DNA from: Myxococcus stipitatus
GTDB taxonomy: Bacteria > Myxococcota > Myxococcia > Myxococcales > Myxococcaceae
DNA length: 64,000 bases
Direction of reading: 5' to 3'
Assembly (NCBI RefSeq): GCF_038561935.1
Contig: NZ_CP102770.1
Span: 8,618,001-8,682,000, forward strand
Under the pieces are notes generated by a model. The model worked only from the letters and a program-made list of their open reading frames with translations, was not told the origin of the DNA and made no database searches. Of the stretch, positions 1-9,350 are shown one piece after another. A program made the position numbers and the translations under genes. The stretch's first letter is position 1. Every line of letters begins with the position of its first letter.

Positions 1-461
1 CCTTCCAGCACGACGGCACCACGTCCACGCAAGTGGTCGGTCTGGTCCAGGACGACAGCCCCGCCGTCACGCTGCCACCGCTGCCCGTCTATGGCGTCCC
101 GGTGCTCACCCCACCGCTGGCCACGATGCCGTCGCTCTACGTCAACCAGCCCATCGTGAAGCTGAAGTACCTGGAGCCCACCACGCGCTCCAACTACGTG
201 CGCGCGTTGCTCCAGGCCTCATCGGAGACGACCAGCTCGACGGTGAAGGCGGTGACGGCCTCGGGTGAGCTGGATACGGCGCGCTACGGGATGGTGCTGT
301 ATGCGCGCCAGCTCGTGGGCGTGCGGGGCGCGGGCTACAGCTTCGACGGGCTGTACTACGTGAAGAGCGTCTCGCACACCATCAAGCGCGGTGAATACAA
401 ACAGAGCTTCCAGCTGTCGCGTGAGGGGCTCGGCTCCACGGTTCCGGCGGTCATCCCATGA
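1..461 (+). CDS. Baseplate hub protein (phage late control gpD/gp27-like), C-terminal part
   Basis: The reading frame is open from base 3, so the 5' part lies outside the window and about 152 residues remain. The visible piece ends in a beta-rich segment (YYVKSVSHTIKRGEYKQSF near the C-terminus) typical of gpD/gp27-like hub proteins, which form the central ring of contractile tails beneath the tube. The assignment rests mainly on position: the next genes are a gpV-like spike, a PAAR-like tip and a gp25-like wedge, the usual order of baseplate operons. The stop overlaps the next start as ATGA, so the genes are probably translationally coupled. A VgrG-like hub is a less likely alternative because the spike domain is a separate gene here. 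Confidence 0.7.
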   Translation, partial: FQHDGTTSTQVVGLVQDDSPAVTLPPLPVYGVPVLTPPLATMPSLYVNQPIVKLKYLEPTTRSNYVRALLQASSETTSSTVKAVTASGELDTARYGMVLYARQLVGVRGAGYSFDGLYYVKSVSHTIKRGEYKQSFQLSREGLGSTVPAVIP

Positions 462-955
462 CGGCGTACTACGGAAAGTATCGCGGCACGGTCATCAACA
501 ACTTCGACCCGCTCCAGATTGGCCGGGTGCAGATCAGCTGTCCCGCGGTGCTGGGAGAGAGCGTGCTCGCCTGGGCGATGCCGTGTGTCCCGTATGCCGG
601 CGACGGAGAGGGCCTGTTCCTCATCCCGCCCATCGGCGCGAACCTGTGGGTCGAGTTCGAGGCGGGAGACCGCGACAAGCCCATCTGGGTGGGAGGCTTC
701 TGGAACGTGGGCCGCACGCCCGCGCTGCCCGCGCTGCCCACCACCAAGGTGCTCAAGACGGGCGGCGCCACGCTCAAGCTGGATGACCTGCCGGGCGCGG
801 GCGGCGTCACGTTGGAGGTGGGTCCTCCGGTGGTGGCGATTCCCGTGAAGATTGCCCTGAGCGCGCAGGGCATCGAAATCTCCTGCGGCGGCGCGAGCGT
901 GAAGCTCGACCCCGTGCGCGTGAGCCTCAACAACGGTGCCCTGGAGGTGGTGTGA
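458..955 (+). CDS. Baseplate assembly protein V-like spike (OB-fold)
   Basis: Predicted 165 aa. The N-terminal half has the gp5/gpV OB-fold pattern: YGKYRGTVINNFDPLQIGRVQI, then a hydrophobic P-Y-A-G-x-G-E-G-L-F-L-I-P-P-I-G-A stretch, then VEFEAGDRDKPIWVGGFW. The C-terminal ~60 residues are a short beta-rich stem (ALSAQGIEISCGG...VKLDPVRVSL), as in spike trimers. Family knowledge places this protein as the spike under the hub that carries the PAAR tip. It starts inside the hub stop (ATGA), and its own stop overlaps the PAAR-like start (TGATG). It is shorter than VgrG, which supports a separate hub and spike as in phage-like injection particles rather than a T6SS VgrG. Confidence 0.88.
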   Translation: MTAYYGKYRGTVINNFDPLQIGRVQISCPAVLGESVLAWAMPCVPYAGDGEGLFLIPPIGANLWVEFEAGDRDKPIWVGGFWNVGRTPALPALPTTKVLKTGGATLKLDDLPGAGGVTLEVGPPVVAIPVKIALSAQGIEISCGGASVKLDPVRVSLNNGALEVV

Positions 956-1290
956 TGGGTTCTCCCGTCCTGCATCAGGGAGCGATGGTGCAGTGTCCGC
1001 ATGGCGTCCCCGCGCAGCCCATTCCGTCGCAGGTGCGGGTGATGACGAACCACCAGCCGCTGCTCACGCAGAGCGACGTCTTCACCATCGCGGGCTGCCC
1101 CTTCCAGCTCCCCGGGCCCACGCCGTCGCCCTGCGTGCAGGTCCGGTGGGTGACAGCCTCGCTGCGCGTGCGCGCCTCGGGGGTGCCGGTGCTGCTCCAG
1201 ACGAGCTCATCACTGTGCCTCGCGGGCACGCAGGCGCCGCAGGGCCCCGCGCTGGTCGCGGGCGTCTCGCCGCGGGTGAGCGCGCTATGA
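955..1290 (+). CDS. PAAR-like spike tip protein
   Basis: Predicted 111 aa from ATG 955; an in-frame GTG at 952 is possible but lies inside the preceding stop. It begins with GSPVLHQGAMVQCPHG, a pattern seen in small PAAR-like (DUF4280-type) tip proteins. Four Cys (including QCPHG, AGCPF, SPCVQ and SLCLAG) and Gly/Pro-rich turns suggest a compact metal-binding beta fold. Its position between spike and gp25 genes fits a tip that sharpens the spike and may carry cargo. No C-terminal toxin extension is present. The family call is moderate because PAAR sequences are short and diverse. Confidence 0.72.
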   Translation: MGSPVLHQGAMVQCPHGVPAQPIPSQVRVMTNHQPLLTQSDVFTIAGCPFQLPGPTPSPCVQVRWVTASLRVRASGVPVLLQTSSSLCLAGTQAPQGPALVAGVSPRVSAL

Positions 1291-1646
1291 AGACGCTCTC
1301 CTTCCCCTACCGCATCGACCAGACCGGCCGCACGGCGATGGCGGGGCCCGACGACGAGCTGCGGGAGCTCATCGAGCAGCTGCTGTTCGTCGCGCCCGGC
1401 GAGCGGGTCATGCGCCCGACGTTCGGCAGCGGCGCGGCGCAGCTGGTCTTCGCACCGGCCAGTGAGCAGATGGCGGCGACCGCGCAGCACCTCGTCCAGG
1501 GGGCGCTGCAAGCGTGGCTGGGCGACAGAATCCTCGTGGAGGGCATCGACGTCCAGGCGGAGGAGTCGGTGCTCACGGTGACGCTGCGCTACCGCACGCG
1601 CATCACCGCCGAGACACGCAGCGTGGTCGTCAGAGGGCAGGTGTAG
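1287..1646 (+). CDS. gp25/gpW-like baseplate wedge protein
   Basis: Predicted 119 aa, ATG overlapping the previous stop (ATGA). It opens with FPYRIDQTGRTAM and contains ELIEQLLFVAPGERVMRPTFGSG, the family hallmark in which an early helix is followed by the conserved GERVMRPxFG motif. gp25-like proteins are wedge components that initiate sheath assembly at the baseplate in phages, R-type pyocins, eCIS particles and T6SS (TssE). The surrounding phage-type hub, spike and J proteins favour a phage-tail-like particle. Length is normal for the family. Confidence 0.93.
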   Translation: MKTLSFPYRIDQTGRTAMAGPDDELRELIEQLLFVAPGERVMRPTFGSGAAQLVFAPASEQMAATAQHLVQGALQAWLGDRILVEGIDVQAEESVLTVTLRYRTRITAETRSVVVRGQV

Positions 1647-1648
1647 CC

Positions 1649-4627
1649 GTGACGAGCTCGGTCGAAGGACGCAGACGTGCCCTCGCGGCCCGCTTTCCGC
1701 TGACGGGAAACGGGCTGGAGCTGGCGGTGCTCCCTGGCACCGACCCCGCGCTGAACGCCGCGTTCCTGCCGGTCAACACCGGCCTGCCCGCGCGCATCGC
1801 CGGACGCATCCTCCTGCTGCGCTTCGTCACCACCCAGGGCGTCGCGGCGCTCACGCAGGCCCAGGTGGCGATTGCCGGCGCGACGGTGCGCTGGCTCGTC
1901 CCGCTCACGGCGCTGGCCACGCTGCCCGCCACCGACCCCGCCCTCCAGCCGGATGAGCTCGCGTGGTTCAACGCGCTCGCCACGGCGCTCGACCAGCAGT
2001 CCGCGGGCCTGGGCGAGTTCCTCCTCGTGCACACCGAGGTGGCGCTGCCCGCGAAGGTCTCCCTCAAGCTGCGCGCCAACCCGGTGAGCAACAACCCGCC
2101 GTCGGGCTTCGAGGCGCGACTGTCCTCGCTCGAGTTCGACCAGACGGGAGACCTGACCTCCGGGGTGCGGACCCGCTGGCTCAACGGCATCGACCACGTC
2201 ATCGTGGCCGACCTGAACCCGCTCATCTCCGAGCGGCTGCGCCAACGCGTGGTGTTCGTGCGCTGCGCCAATGCGTTCGGCGTCAACGAGCTGGGCGCCA
2301 CGCACTTCTCCATCACGGGTGGAGAGCGGGTGCCCACCGTGGCCCTGCGCTGGGCCCAGCCGCTCTCGCGCATCGCGAGCGTCGTGGACGCGGAGCTCAC
2401 GGGCCCGGAGCGGACGGCGCTCTCCAACTTCGCCGCCATCCACCCGACCGATGTGAACCAGTGGGTCGTCCTCTGTACGCAGGAGCGCGGAGACTTCTCG
2501 CTCTACACCCTGCGTGTCTCGAGCGCCCCGACCTTCGACCCGCTGCTGTCGGCGGTGACGCTGAACCTCAAGGTGGACTGTCCCACCCAGCTCGACTGCG
2601 CTCCCCCGCCGGGGTGCAGCGAGGCGCCCGTTCCGCCGCCCGTCCTCGACTACCTGACGCGCGACTTCGCGGGCTTCCGCCGCCTGCTCTTCGACCGCAT
2701 CGCCGCGCTCGGCGCGGGCAGCGCGGACGAGAGCCCCGCGGGGCTGGCTTCCACCCTGGTGGAGCTCATCGCCGCCCGCGCGGACCAGCTCGCCTACGCG
2801 CAGGACTCGGTCGCGACGGAGGCGTACCTGCACACCGCGCGACTGCGCTCGTCTGTGCGGCGCCATGCGCGGCTGCTCGACTACCGCATGCATGAGGGCG
2901 TCAACGCCCGCGCCTTCGTGCACCTGCGCGCCAGCGAGGGCGCCAGCGTCGACAACCCCGTGCAGGTGGGGGACCTGTTCCTCACGCGCATCGGCTCGGC
3001 CGCGTCCGCCATGCTCGCGCCCACCGTGCTGAGCGAGCCCCTGCCCCCGGAGACCCAGGTCTTCGCCGCGCTCCTGTCACTCGCGCGGCTGCGCTCGGTG
3101 CACAACGACATCGAAATCTACACGTGGGGCGAAGAGGAGCTGTGCCTGCCGCGTGGCGCCACCCGCTGCACGCTGCTCGACCCGGACCACGCGCTCGAGT
3201 TCTTCCAGGGCGACCTGGTGCTGCTCGAGGCCGTCGCCAGCGAGTCGAGCACCGTCGCGGAGGACACGGACCCCACGCTGCGCCACATCGTCCGCCTGTC
3301 ATCGCCGCCCCGACAGGCCCACGACGCGCTGCTCTCGCGCGATGTGCTGGAGATTGAGTGGCACCCCGAGGATGCCCTCCCCTTCGACCTGCCCATCCGG
3401 GTAGCGGGGCGCGTGCTCGCCAAGGCGCGAGGCAACATGCTGCTCGTCGACCACGGAGAGCCCGCGCCCGCGGAGACCCTCCAGGCGGCCCCCTTCGGGA
3501 GCCGAGGCCGGCTCCATGCGCGCCTGCGAGGCATGGGGCTGACCCACGCCACCGCCGCGCCCACCTGGGATGACCCCACCGCGCACGAGTGGCTGAGCAC
3601 GACGTGGTCCGCCACCGGCGTCGTCCAACAAGCCCCCGAGTCCGCCCTTCCGTCCGTGTCCCTGCTCGCCGCCGACGGCACCGAGTGGGCACCGCAGCGC
3701 GACCTGCTCGCGTCGGACCGCTCCGCCTCCGAGTTCTGGGTGGAGACGGAGTCGAGCGGCCAGGCGTGGATTCGCTTCGGCGATGGCACCACCGGACAGA
3801 AGCCGTCCGACGACGAGACCTTCACCGCCCGCTATCGGCTGGGCAACGGCACCCTGGGCAACGTCGGCGCGGGCGCCATCGCGCACCTGCTGACGACACG
3901 CTTCGCCCCGAGCGCGCTCGCCGCCGTCCGCAACCCGCTGCCCGCGGTGGGGGGGGTCGACCCCGAGCCGATGGAGAACGTGCGCCGCTCCGCGCCCCAG
4001 GCGTTCCGCACGCAGGAGCGCGCGGTGACGCTGGCCGACTGGGCCGAGGTCGCGAGCCGCCACCGCGAGGTGCAGCGCGCCGTGGCCCGACTCATCTGGA
4101 CCGGCTCCTGGCACACCGTGCGAGTCCACGTCGACCGCGTGGAGGGACGCCCAGTGGATGCGCCCTTCATCGCCGAGATGACGCGCTTCCTGGAGCGCTT
4201 CCGGCTGGCGGGCTACGACCTGGAGATCACGGGCCCCACCCACGTGTCGCTCGACATCGTGCTGTCGATTTGCGTCGCGCACGATGCGTGGCCCGAGGCG
4301 GTCTCCGCGTCGCTGCGCGAGGTGTTCGGCCGAGGCATCCTCACCGACGGCACCCGGGCCTTCTTCCACCCGGACAACTTCACCTTCGGCAACAGCGTGT
4401 ACCTGAGCCAGATTGTCGCGAGGGCGATGTCCGTGAAGGGCGTGCGCTGGGTCGACGCACGCGCCGAGGTCCCCGGCCACCGCTTCCGCCGCTTCTCCAG
4501 CACCGCGTCGGATGAGCTGGCCTCCGGCATCCTGAAGATGGGGCCGCTCGAGATTCCCCGGTGCGACTCCGACCCGAACGCCCCCGAGCGAGGGCGCATC
4601 CAGTTCAACGTGGAGGGCGGCGCATGA
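1649..4627 (+). CDS. Putative baseplate assembly protein (gpJ-like), first copy
   Basis: Predicted 992 aa from GTG 1649, two bases after the gp25-like stop. Residues 1-310 form an N-terminal beta-rich region. A Cys-rich linker (VDCPTQLDCAPPPGCSEAP) precedes the gpJ-like core, which begins near residue 330 with PVLDYLTRDFAGFRRLLFDRI. Later, VRRSAPQAFRTQERAVTLADW near residues 780-800 matches the conserved gpJ segment where the polypeptide turns back to the baseplate ring. J-like proteins (T4 gp6 role) form wedge dimers joining the hub to the sheath-nucleating gp25 protein. It overlaps the next gene by ATGA. Two successive J-like genes are typical of eCIS-like clusters. The function of the N-terminal extension is unknown. 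Confidence 0.88.
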   Translation: MTSSVEGRRRALAARFPLTGNGLELAVLPGTDPALNAAFLPVNTGLPARIAGRILLLRFVTTQGVAALTQAQVAIAGATVRWLVPLTALATLPATDPALQPDELAWFNALATALDQQSAGLGEFLLVHTEVALPAKVSLKLRANPVSNNPPSGFEARLSSLEFDQTGDLTSGVRTRWLNGIDHVIVADLNPLISERLRQRVVFVRCANAFGVNELGATHFSITGGERVPTVALRWAQPLSRIASVVDAELTGPERTALSNFAAIHPTDVNQWVVLCTQERGDFSLYTLRVSSAPTFDPLLSAVTLNLKVDCPTQLDCAPPPGCSEAPVPPPVLDYLTRDFAGFRRLLFDRIAALGAGSADESPAGLASTLVELIAARADQLAYAQDSVATEAYLHTARLRSSVRRHARLLDYRMHEGVNARAFVHLRASEGASVDNPVQVGDLFLTRIGSAASAMLAPTVLSEPLPPETQVFAALLSLARLRSVHNDIEIYTWGEEELCLPRGATRCTLLDPDHALEFFQGDLVLLEAVASESSTVAEDTDPTLRHIVRLSSPPRQAHDALLSRDVLEIEWHPEDALPFDLPIRVAGRVLAKARGNMLLVDHGEPAPAETLQAAPFGSRGRLHARLRGMGLTHATAAPTWDDPTAHEWLSTTWSATGVVQQAPESALPSVSLLAADGTEWAPQRDLLASDRSASEFWVETESSGQAWIRFGDGTTGQKPSDDETFTARYRLGNGTLGNVGAGAIAHLLTTRFAPSALAAVRNPLPAVGGVDPEPMENVRRSAPQAFRTQERAVTLADWAEVASRHREVQRAVARLIWTGSWHTVRVHVDRVEGRPVDAPFIAEMTRFLERFRLAGYDLEITGPTHVSLDIVLSICVAHDAWPEAVSASLREVFGRGILTDGTRAFFHPDNFTFGNSVYLSQIVARAMSVKGVRWVDARAEVPGHRFRRFSSTASDELASGILKMGPLEIPRCDSDPNAPERGRIQFNVEGGA

Positions 4628-7185
4628 ATCACGAGGGCTGCTGCGAGCCGACTCCCGACGCCCGCGAGAACCCACCCGGGCTCTCCGCGCTGCGCTACCG
4701 GACCGGGACCTGGGCCACCTTCCGAGCGGCGATGGTGTCGCAACTTCCGCTGGAGAGCGTGCAGCCCGAGAACGGCCCCGCGAAGCGACCGCTGGCCGCG
4801 CTCACCGCCAGGGACCCGTCCGACCCGACCATCGCACTGCTCGACGCGACGGCGTGTGTGCTCGACGTCCTGACCTTCTACCAGGAGCGCCAGCTCAACG
4901 AGGTGTTCCTCGCCACTGCGCGCGAGCGGATATCGCTGGTGCAGATTGCCCGCGCCCTGGGCTACGAGCCGGGCCCGGGGCTCGCCGCCTCGGGCTACCT
5001 CGCGTTCAACGTGTCGCCGCAGGCCACCGAGCCGCTGCTCGTGCCCGTCGGCACCGCCGTGATGGCGATGCCCGAGGGCAACACGCCGCCGCCCGTGTTC
5101 GAGACGGACGAAGGGCTCGAGGCCCGGCTGGAGTACAACAAGCTGCCCGTCAGCCGCCGCCGTCCGCGCGAGGACCTCAAGAAGGGCGACAACCACCTCT
5201 GGGTCCACGGCCTCACGACGCGCGCTCAGCGCGGCGACGGGGTGCTCATCTACGGCACGGACCGGCTCGGCACGCCGGGCAGTGAGCGCTGGGAGTTCCG
5301 GCGCATCGCCGCGTTCGAGACGGACACGGTGCACGACGAGACGAAGCTCACCTTCGAGCGAGGCCTGGGCGACAACTACACGGCCCCGCCCGAACGCGCG
5401 CTGGAGGTGCTCCTCTTCCGCAACCGCGCCTCGCTGTTCGGCCACAACGCGCCCGACTGGAAGCTGCAATCGGACCAGACGCAGCTCACCGCCTGGTGGA
5501 GCGCGGGCGGCAGCATGAATGATGTCCCCGAGGTCGGCGTGGACGGCCGCACCCGACTGCTCAGCGGCTCGAAGCCCGTGGTGCAGTGGCCGAAGTTCGA
5601 CCTGGTGGACGACCCCGCGGTGGGCACGTCCTCGGTGGACCTGGACCGCGAATACAACGGCATCCTGAAGCACAGCTGGGTGGTCCTCACGGACGGCTAC
5701 AACGTGGAGGCCTACAGGGTCCTGCAAGCCAGCACCCGCTCCCGGCAGGACTTCACGCTCACCGGCAAGGTGACGCGCATCAAGCTTCAAGGCGAGAACC
5801 TCAGCGTCTTCGGCCGCCGCGCGACCACCGTCTGGTGCGAGCCCGACTCGTTCCAGCACGTGGGCGAGCCCGACCTCACCCCCGTCACCGGCGCCACCCT
5901 CTCCCTCGACGGTTCCTTCCCGGAACTCACGGGCAGGCTGCTCGGCGTCCATGGCCCGGATGCCCTCACCGAGGCCCCCGCGGGAGAGGTGGTGCGCATC
6001 GTGTCCGCCACGGTGAACGCGGACGGGAAGACCACGCTCCTGGTTGACCCGCCCCTCGCATCCAAGTACGTGCGCGCGGAGGTCGTGCTCAACGCCAACG
6101 TCACGCGTGCGACGCACGGACAGACGGCGCCCGACGAGGTGCTCGGCAGCGGCAACGCGGCCCAGGCCTTCCAGCGCTTCGTCCTCAAGGGGAAGCCGCT
6201 CACCCACGTCCCCTCCGCCGAGGAGCCTGGCGGCCAGGCGGCGCTCACCCTCCGCGTCGGCGGCGCGGCCTGGACGCGCGTGCCGTCACTCCACGGCCAG
6301 CCCAAGGACGCGCTCGTCTATTCGCTTCGCTATGCGTCGGACGGGAGCACGGTGGTGGAGCTGGGTGACGGCGAGATGGGGGCGCGCCTTCCGCCGGGCG
6401 CGGAGAACGTCGTCGCCTCCTACCGGACGGGGCTGGGGCTCGTGGGAGAGGTCGCGCGGGGACGAGCCTCGCTGCTCACGCGAAGGCCCGTGGGCATCGA
6501 CAGCGCCATCAACCCCACGGCCTTCTCGGGCGCCGCCGACCCGGAGTCCATCGCGGAGATTCGCTCGAATGCGCCCAACTCCGTGCTCACACTGGGACGG
6601 CTCGTGTCCATCCAGGACTATGAGGACTACGCGCGCTCGTTCGCGGGCATCGGCAAGGCGCTCGCCGTGGGCATCTGGGCCGGGCAGCGGCGACTGGTGC
6701 ACCTGACGGTGGCCAGCGCGAGCGGCAAGCCCCTGGGCCCCACCGACCCGGTGCGCGTCAAGCTCGCCGAGTCGCTCGTCCAATACCAGGACCCCGTGCA
6801 CCGCGCGGTGGTGGACAGCTACCAGGAGCGCTCGTTCGGACTCGTCGCGTCGTTGCTCATCGACCCGGCCTATCGCTGGGAGGACATCGACGCGGCGGCG
6901 CGGGCGGCGCTCTTCGGCGCCTTCGACTTCTCCCATCGACGCTTCGGCCAGGGCGTCACTCCCGCCGAGGTCGTCACCGTGCTGCAAGCCGTTGAAGGAG
7001 TGCTCGCGGTCGACCTGGACAAGCTGTACCGCACTGACCTCACGCTCGCCGCGCAGGCCGCGCCGCCGCAGCTGCTCATCGAGGCGAGCGGCCCCGTGAC
7101 GAGCGGAGGTCTCCGCACCCAAGCCGACCTGCTGCTCGTGTCGAGAAACGCAGCCGACATCGCATTGTCGAGGAGGTCTGAATGA
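4624..7185 (+). CDS. Putative baseplate assembly protein (gpJ-like), second copy
   Basis: Predicted 853 aa; ATG overlaps the upstream stop. The N-terminus (GLSALRYRTGTWATF...MVSQLPLE) and the helix TACVLDVLTFYQERQLNEVF are characteristic of this baseplate family. Near residues 645-680, IRSNAPNSVLTLGRLVSIQDYEDYA matches the gpJ hallmark also seen in the preceding gene. The two proteins are distant paralogues, not a recent duplication: their middles do not align by eye. They probably form the asymmetric wedge dimer analogous to T4 gp6/gp7 or TssF/TssG. The stop overlaps the next start (7182), continuing the coupled operon. Confidence 0.87.
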   Translation: MNHEGCCEPTPDARENPPGLSALRYRTGTWATFRAAMVSQLPLESVQPENGPAKRPLAALTARDPSDPTIALLDATACVLDVLTFYQERQLNEVFLATARERISLVQIARALGYEPGPGLAASGYLAFNVSPQATEPLLVPVGTAVMAMPEGNTPPPVFETDEGLEARLEYNKLPVSRRRPREDLKKGDNHLWVHGLTTRAQRGDGVLIYGTDRLGTPGSERWEFRRIAAFETDTVHDETKLTFERGLGDNYTAPPERALEVLLFRNRASLFGHNAPDWKLQSDQTQLTAWWSAGGSMNDVPEVGVDGRTRLLSGSKPVVQWPKFDLVDDPAVGTSSVDLDREYNGILKHSWVVLTDGYNVEAYRVLQASTRSRQDFTLTGKVTRIKLQGENLSVFGRRATTVWCEPDSFQHVGEPDLTPVTGATLSLDGSFPELTGRLLGVHGPDALTEAPAGEVVRIVSATVNADGKTTLLVDPPLASKYVRAEVVLNANVTRATHGQTAPDEVLGSGNAAQAFQRFVLKGKPLTHVPSAEEPGGQAALTLRVGGAAWTRVPSLHGQPKDALVYSLRYASDGSTVVELGDGEMGARLPPGAENVVASYRTGLGLVGEVARGRASLLTRRPVGIDSAINPTAFSGAADPESIAEIRSNAPNSVLTLGRLVSIQDYEDYARSFAGIGKALAVGIWAGQRRLVHLTVASASGKPLGPTDPVRVKLAESLVQYQDPVHRAVVDSYQERSFGLVASLLIDPAYRWEDIDAAARAALFGAFDFSHRRFGQGVTPAEVVTVLQAVEGVLAVDLDKLYRTDLTLAAQAAPPQLLIEASGPVTSGGLRTQADLLLVSRNAADIALSRRSE

Positions 7186-9341
7186 GCGGCCGTGAGTCGC
7201 TGTACGCGCGACTGCCCGCCATCTACCGGCGGCGAGACGCGGAGCTGGGGGGCCCGCTCCGAGCGCTCCTCTCGGTGATTGACCGGCAGTTGGAGACCGT
7301 CCGCGCCGACATCGAGACGACGTGGGACAACGCCTTCGTCGAGACCGCCGAGGAGTGGCTCATCCCCTACCTCGGTGGCGCCCTCGGCGTCCCCGTCGCG
7401 CGGGATGTGCAGGCCATCGCCTTCAGTCGCCGGGCGCTCGTGGCGAACACGCTCGGCTACCGCCGCCGCAAGGGCACGGCGGCGATGCTGGAGCAGCTCT
7501 CTCGAGACCTCACCAACTACCCCGCACGCGTCGTGGAGTTCTTCACGCGACTGGCCTGGAACGAGTCCATCAACCACCCCACGGGCCGGCACGCCACGCT
7601 CGACCTCCGAAGCACGGTGGCGCTTCAGCGGCTCTCGGGCCCCTTCGAGGAAGCGACGCGCACCGTGGACGTGCGCTCCATCCACTCCGGACGCGGCCAG
7701 CACAACCTCCCCAACATCGGCCTCTTCCTGTGGCGCACGCAGCTTCGCGCGCTCACCGCCGCGACGGCCCCCAGCATGGGGCTCGTCGGACAGGCGGCGT
7801 TCCGGTTCAACCCGTTCGGCGTGGACCGGCCGCTGTACGCCGCGCTGGAGACAGAGACCGACCCGGCCGCCATCGCCACCGAGGCCTCCGTCCCTCTCGC
7901 GCTCTCACGCCGACGCCTGTGGGAGCGGGCGCGCCAGCTGGGCAACCAGATGAAGTTCCCGTTCTCCATCGCGGTGCACGGCCTGGATGGAGGGAGCAAC
8001 CCCGTCGTGCGCGCCGTGAGCGCCACGCAGGTGGCCATCTGCGACCTCTCCGCCATCGAGACGAATCCCGCCACCGTCGCGGCCGACCAGGTGGTCGTCG
8101 ACCCAGAGCTGGGCCGCTTCGTATTGGGCAGCGACTTCACGACGGGCTTGAGCGGCATCGAGGTCTTCACCCACCACATCATCGCGACGGCGGGGCAGCT
8201 CGGCGCGGGGCCGTGGGACCGCGATGACGATGCGCAGGCGTGGCTGGAGCGCTTCACCGCGCCCCCCGAGGCACGCACCCTCGGGTTCCAGGTCCTGGTG
8301 GCTCGGCGAGGCTCGGGCCCGGATGTGGTGCCCACGCTCGACCAGGCCGTCACGCGTTGGCACAACTACTTGAACGCTCTTCCCAGTGATGCGGCCCGAG
8401 GCCGTGCGCTGGGCATCATCCTCATCGGCGACAGCGCCACCCACGCCCCACCCGCGCAGGTCATCCGTGTCCCCACGGGCGCCGTGCTGGGAATCCTCGG
8501 CGCCACCTGGCCCGAGGTGCCCGATGCTCCCGGCACCCGCATCAAGGGCGAGATGGTCGCGGAGGGCGTGCGTCCCATCGTGACGGGGGACCTCCTCTTT
8601 CAAGGGAACGCGACCTCGGTGACGAACCGAGGTGAAGTGCTGCTCGGTGGCTTCGCGCTGACGGGCAGCGTCCGGGTGGAGCTGGGCTCGTTGGACAGGC
8701 TCCGGCTCGCCTCCCTCAGTGTGCTGGGCGCGCAGGCGGTTCGCGTGAACACCACCAACGGGAGCAACGCGGCGCTGGAGCTGACGCTCGAGCACACCGT
8801 CGTCAACGGCATCACCGCCTATCAGTCCATCGGCAACATCATCCTCACCGACAGCGCGGTGACGGGCGCCCTTCACGCCCCCAAGAGCCCGCTCGAGGCC
8901 CGGGGCTCGACGGTGCTCGGCGCCTGCCAGTCGAGCCGCCTGTCCGCGTCGAACTGCATCTTCGTGGGCGCGGTCCTCATCGAGCAGCACCAGGAAGGGT
9001 GCCTGCGCTTCTCCTACTATCCGCGCGCCAACAGCCGCGTCCCCCCGAGCTTCCGCTGCCAGCCCGACCTCGCCCTCGAGGCCGCCGAGGGCAACACCCA
9101 GCTCACCACGCTGGTGGGCCTGCGCATGAAGCCGCGCTTCGTGAGCACCGACCCGCACGCCCCCGGCTTCCTGCTGCTGGACCCGGAGTGCCCGCCTGAA
9201 ATCCGTACCGCCGCCGAAGACGGTGGCGAGCCCGGCTGCTGGCACCACCTGCAGCACGGCATCCGCCTCGCGAACCTCCGCAACGCCATTCCCCAGTTCC
9301 TGCGCTTCGGTATGGAGCCCGGGATTTTCTTCCTCGTGTGA
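7182..9341 (+). CDS. Phage tail protein (gpI-like) with beta-repeat C-terminal region
   Basis: Predicted 719 aa. Residues 1-200 match gpI-like tail proteins: LYARLPAIYRRRDAE, then TAEEWLIPYLGGALGVP, then RRALVANTLGYRRRKGTAA, a pattern typical of eCIS/phage tail clusters. From about residue 430 the protein becomes a run of short hydrophobic beta strands with turns (GDLLFQGNATSVTNRGEVLLGGFALTGSV and following, quoted here only in part), which resembles a parallel beta-helix or adhesin stalk. The last ~100 residues contain several Cys. By family, gpI links baseplate to tail fibres; the long beta tail suggests it carries or forms the receptor-facing part. ATG overlaps the upstream stop. Confidence 0.82.
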   Translation: MSGRESLYARLPAIYRRRDAELGGPLRALLSVIDRQLETVRADIETTWDNAFVETAEEWLIPYLGGALGVPVARDVQAIAFSRRALVANTLGYRRRKGTAAMLEQLSRDLTNYPARVVEFFTRLAWNESINHPTGRHATLDLRSTVALQRLSGPFEEATRTVDVRSIHSGRGQHNLPNIGLFLWRTQLRALTAATAPSMGLVGQAAFRFNPFGVDRPLYAALETETDPAAIATEASVPLALSRRRLWERARQLGNQMKFPFSIAVHGLDGGSNPVVRAVSATQVAICDLSAIETNPATVAADQVVVDPELGRFVLGSDFTTGLSGIEVFTHHIIATAGQLGAGPWDRDDDAQAWLERFTAPPEARTLGFQVLVARRGSGPDVVPTLDQAVTRWHNYLNALPSDAARGRALGIILIGDSATHAPPAQVIRVPTGAVLGILGATWPEVPDAPGTRIKGEMVAEGVRPIVTGDLLFQGNATSVTNRGEVLLGGFALTGSVRVELGSLDRLRLASLSVLGAQAVRVNTTNGSNAALELTLEHTVVNGITAYQSIGNIILTDSAVTGALHAPKSPLEARGSTVLGACQSSRLSASNCIFVGAVLIEQHQEGCLRFSYYPRANSRVPPSFRCQPDLALEAAEGNTQLTTLVGLRMKPRFVSTDPHAPGFLLLDPECPPEIRTAAEDGGEPGCWHHLQHGIRLANLRNAIPQFLRFGMEPGIFFLV

Positions 9342-9350
9342 GAGAGCACC

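Noticed and set aside
4213..6207. Long minus-strand open frame opposite the J-like baseplate genes
   Set aside because: Low-complexity GC-driven composition without domains; the + strand proteins are well supported and translationally coupled.
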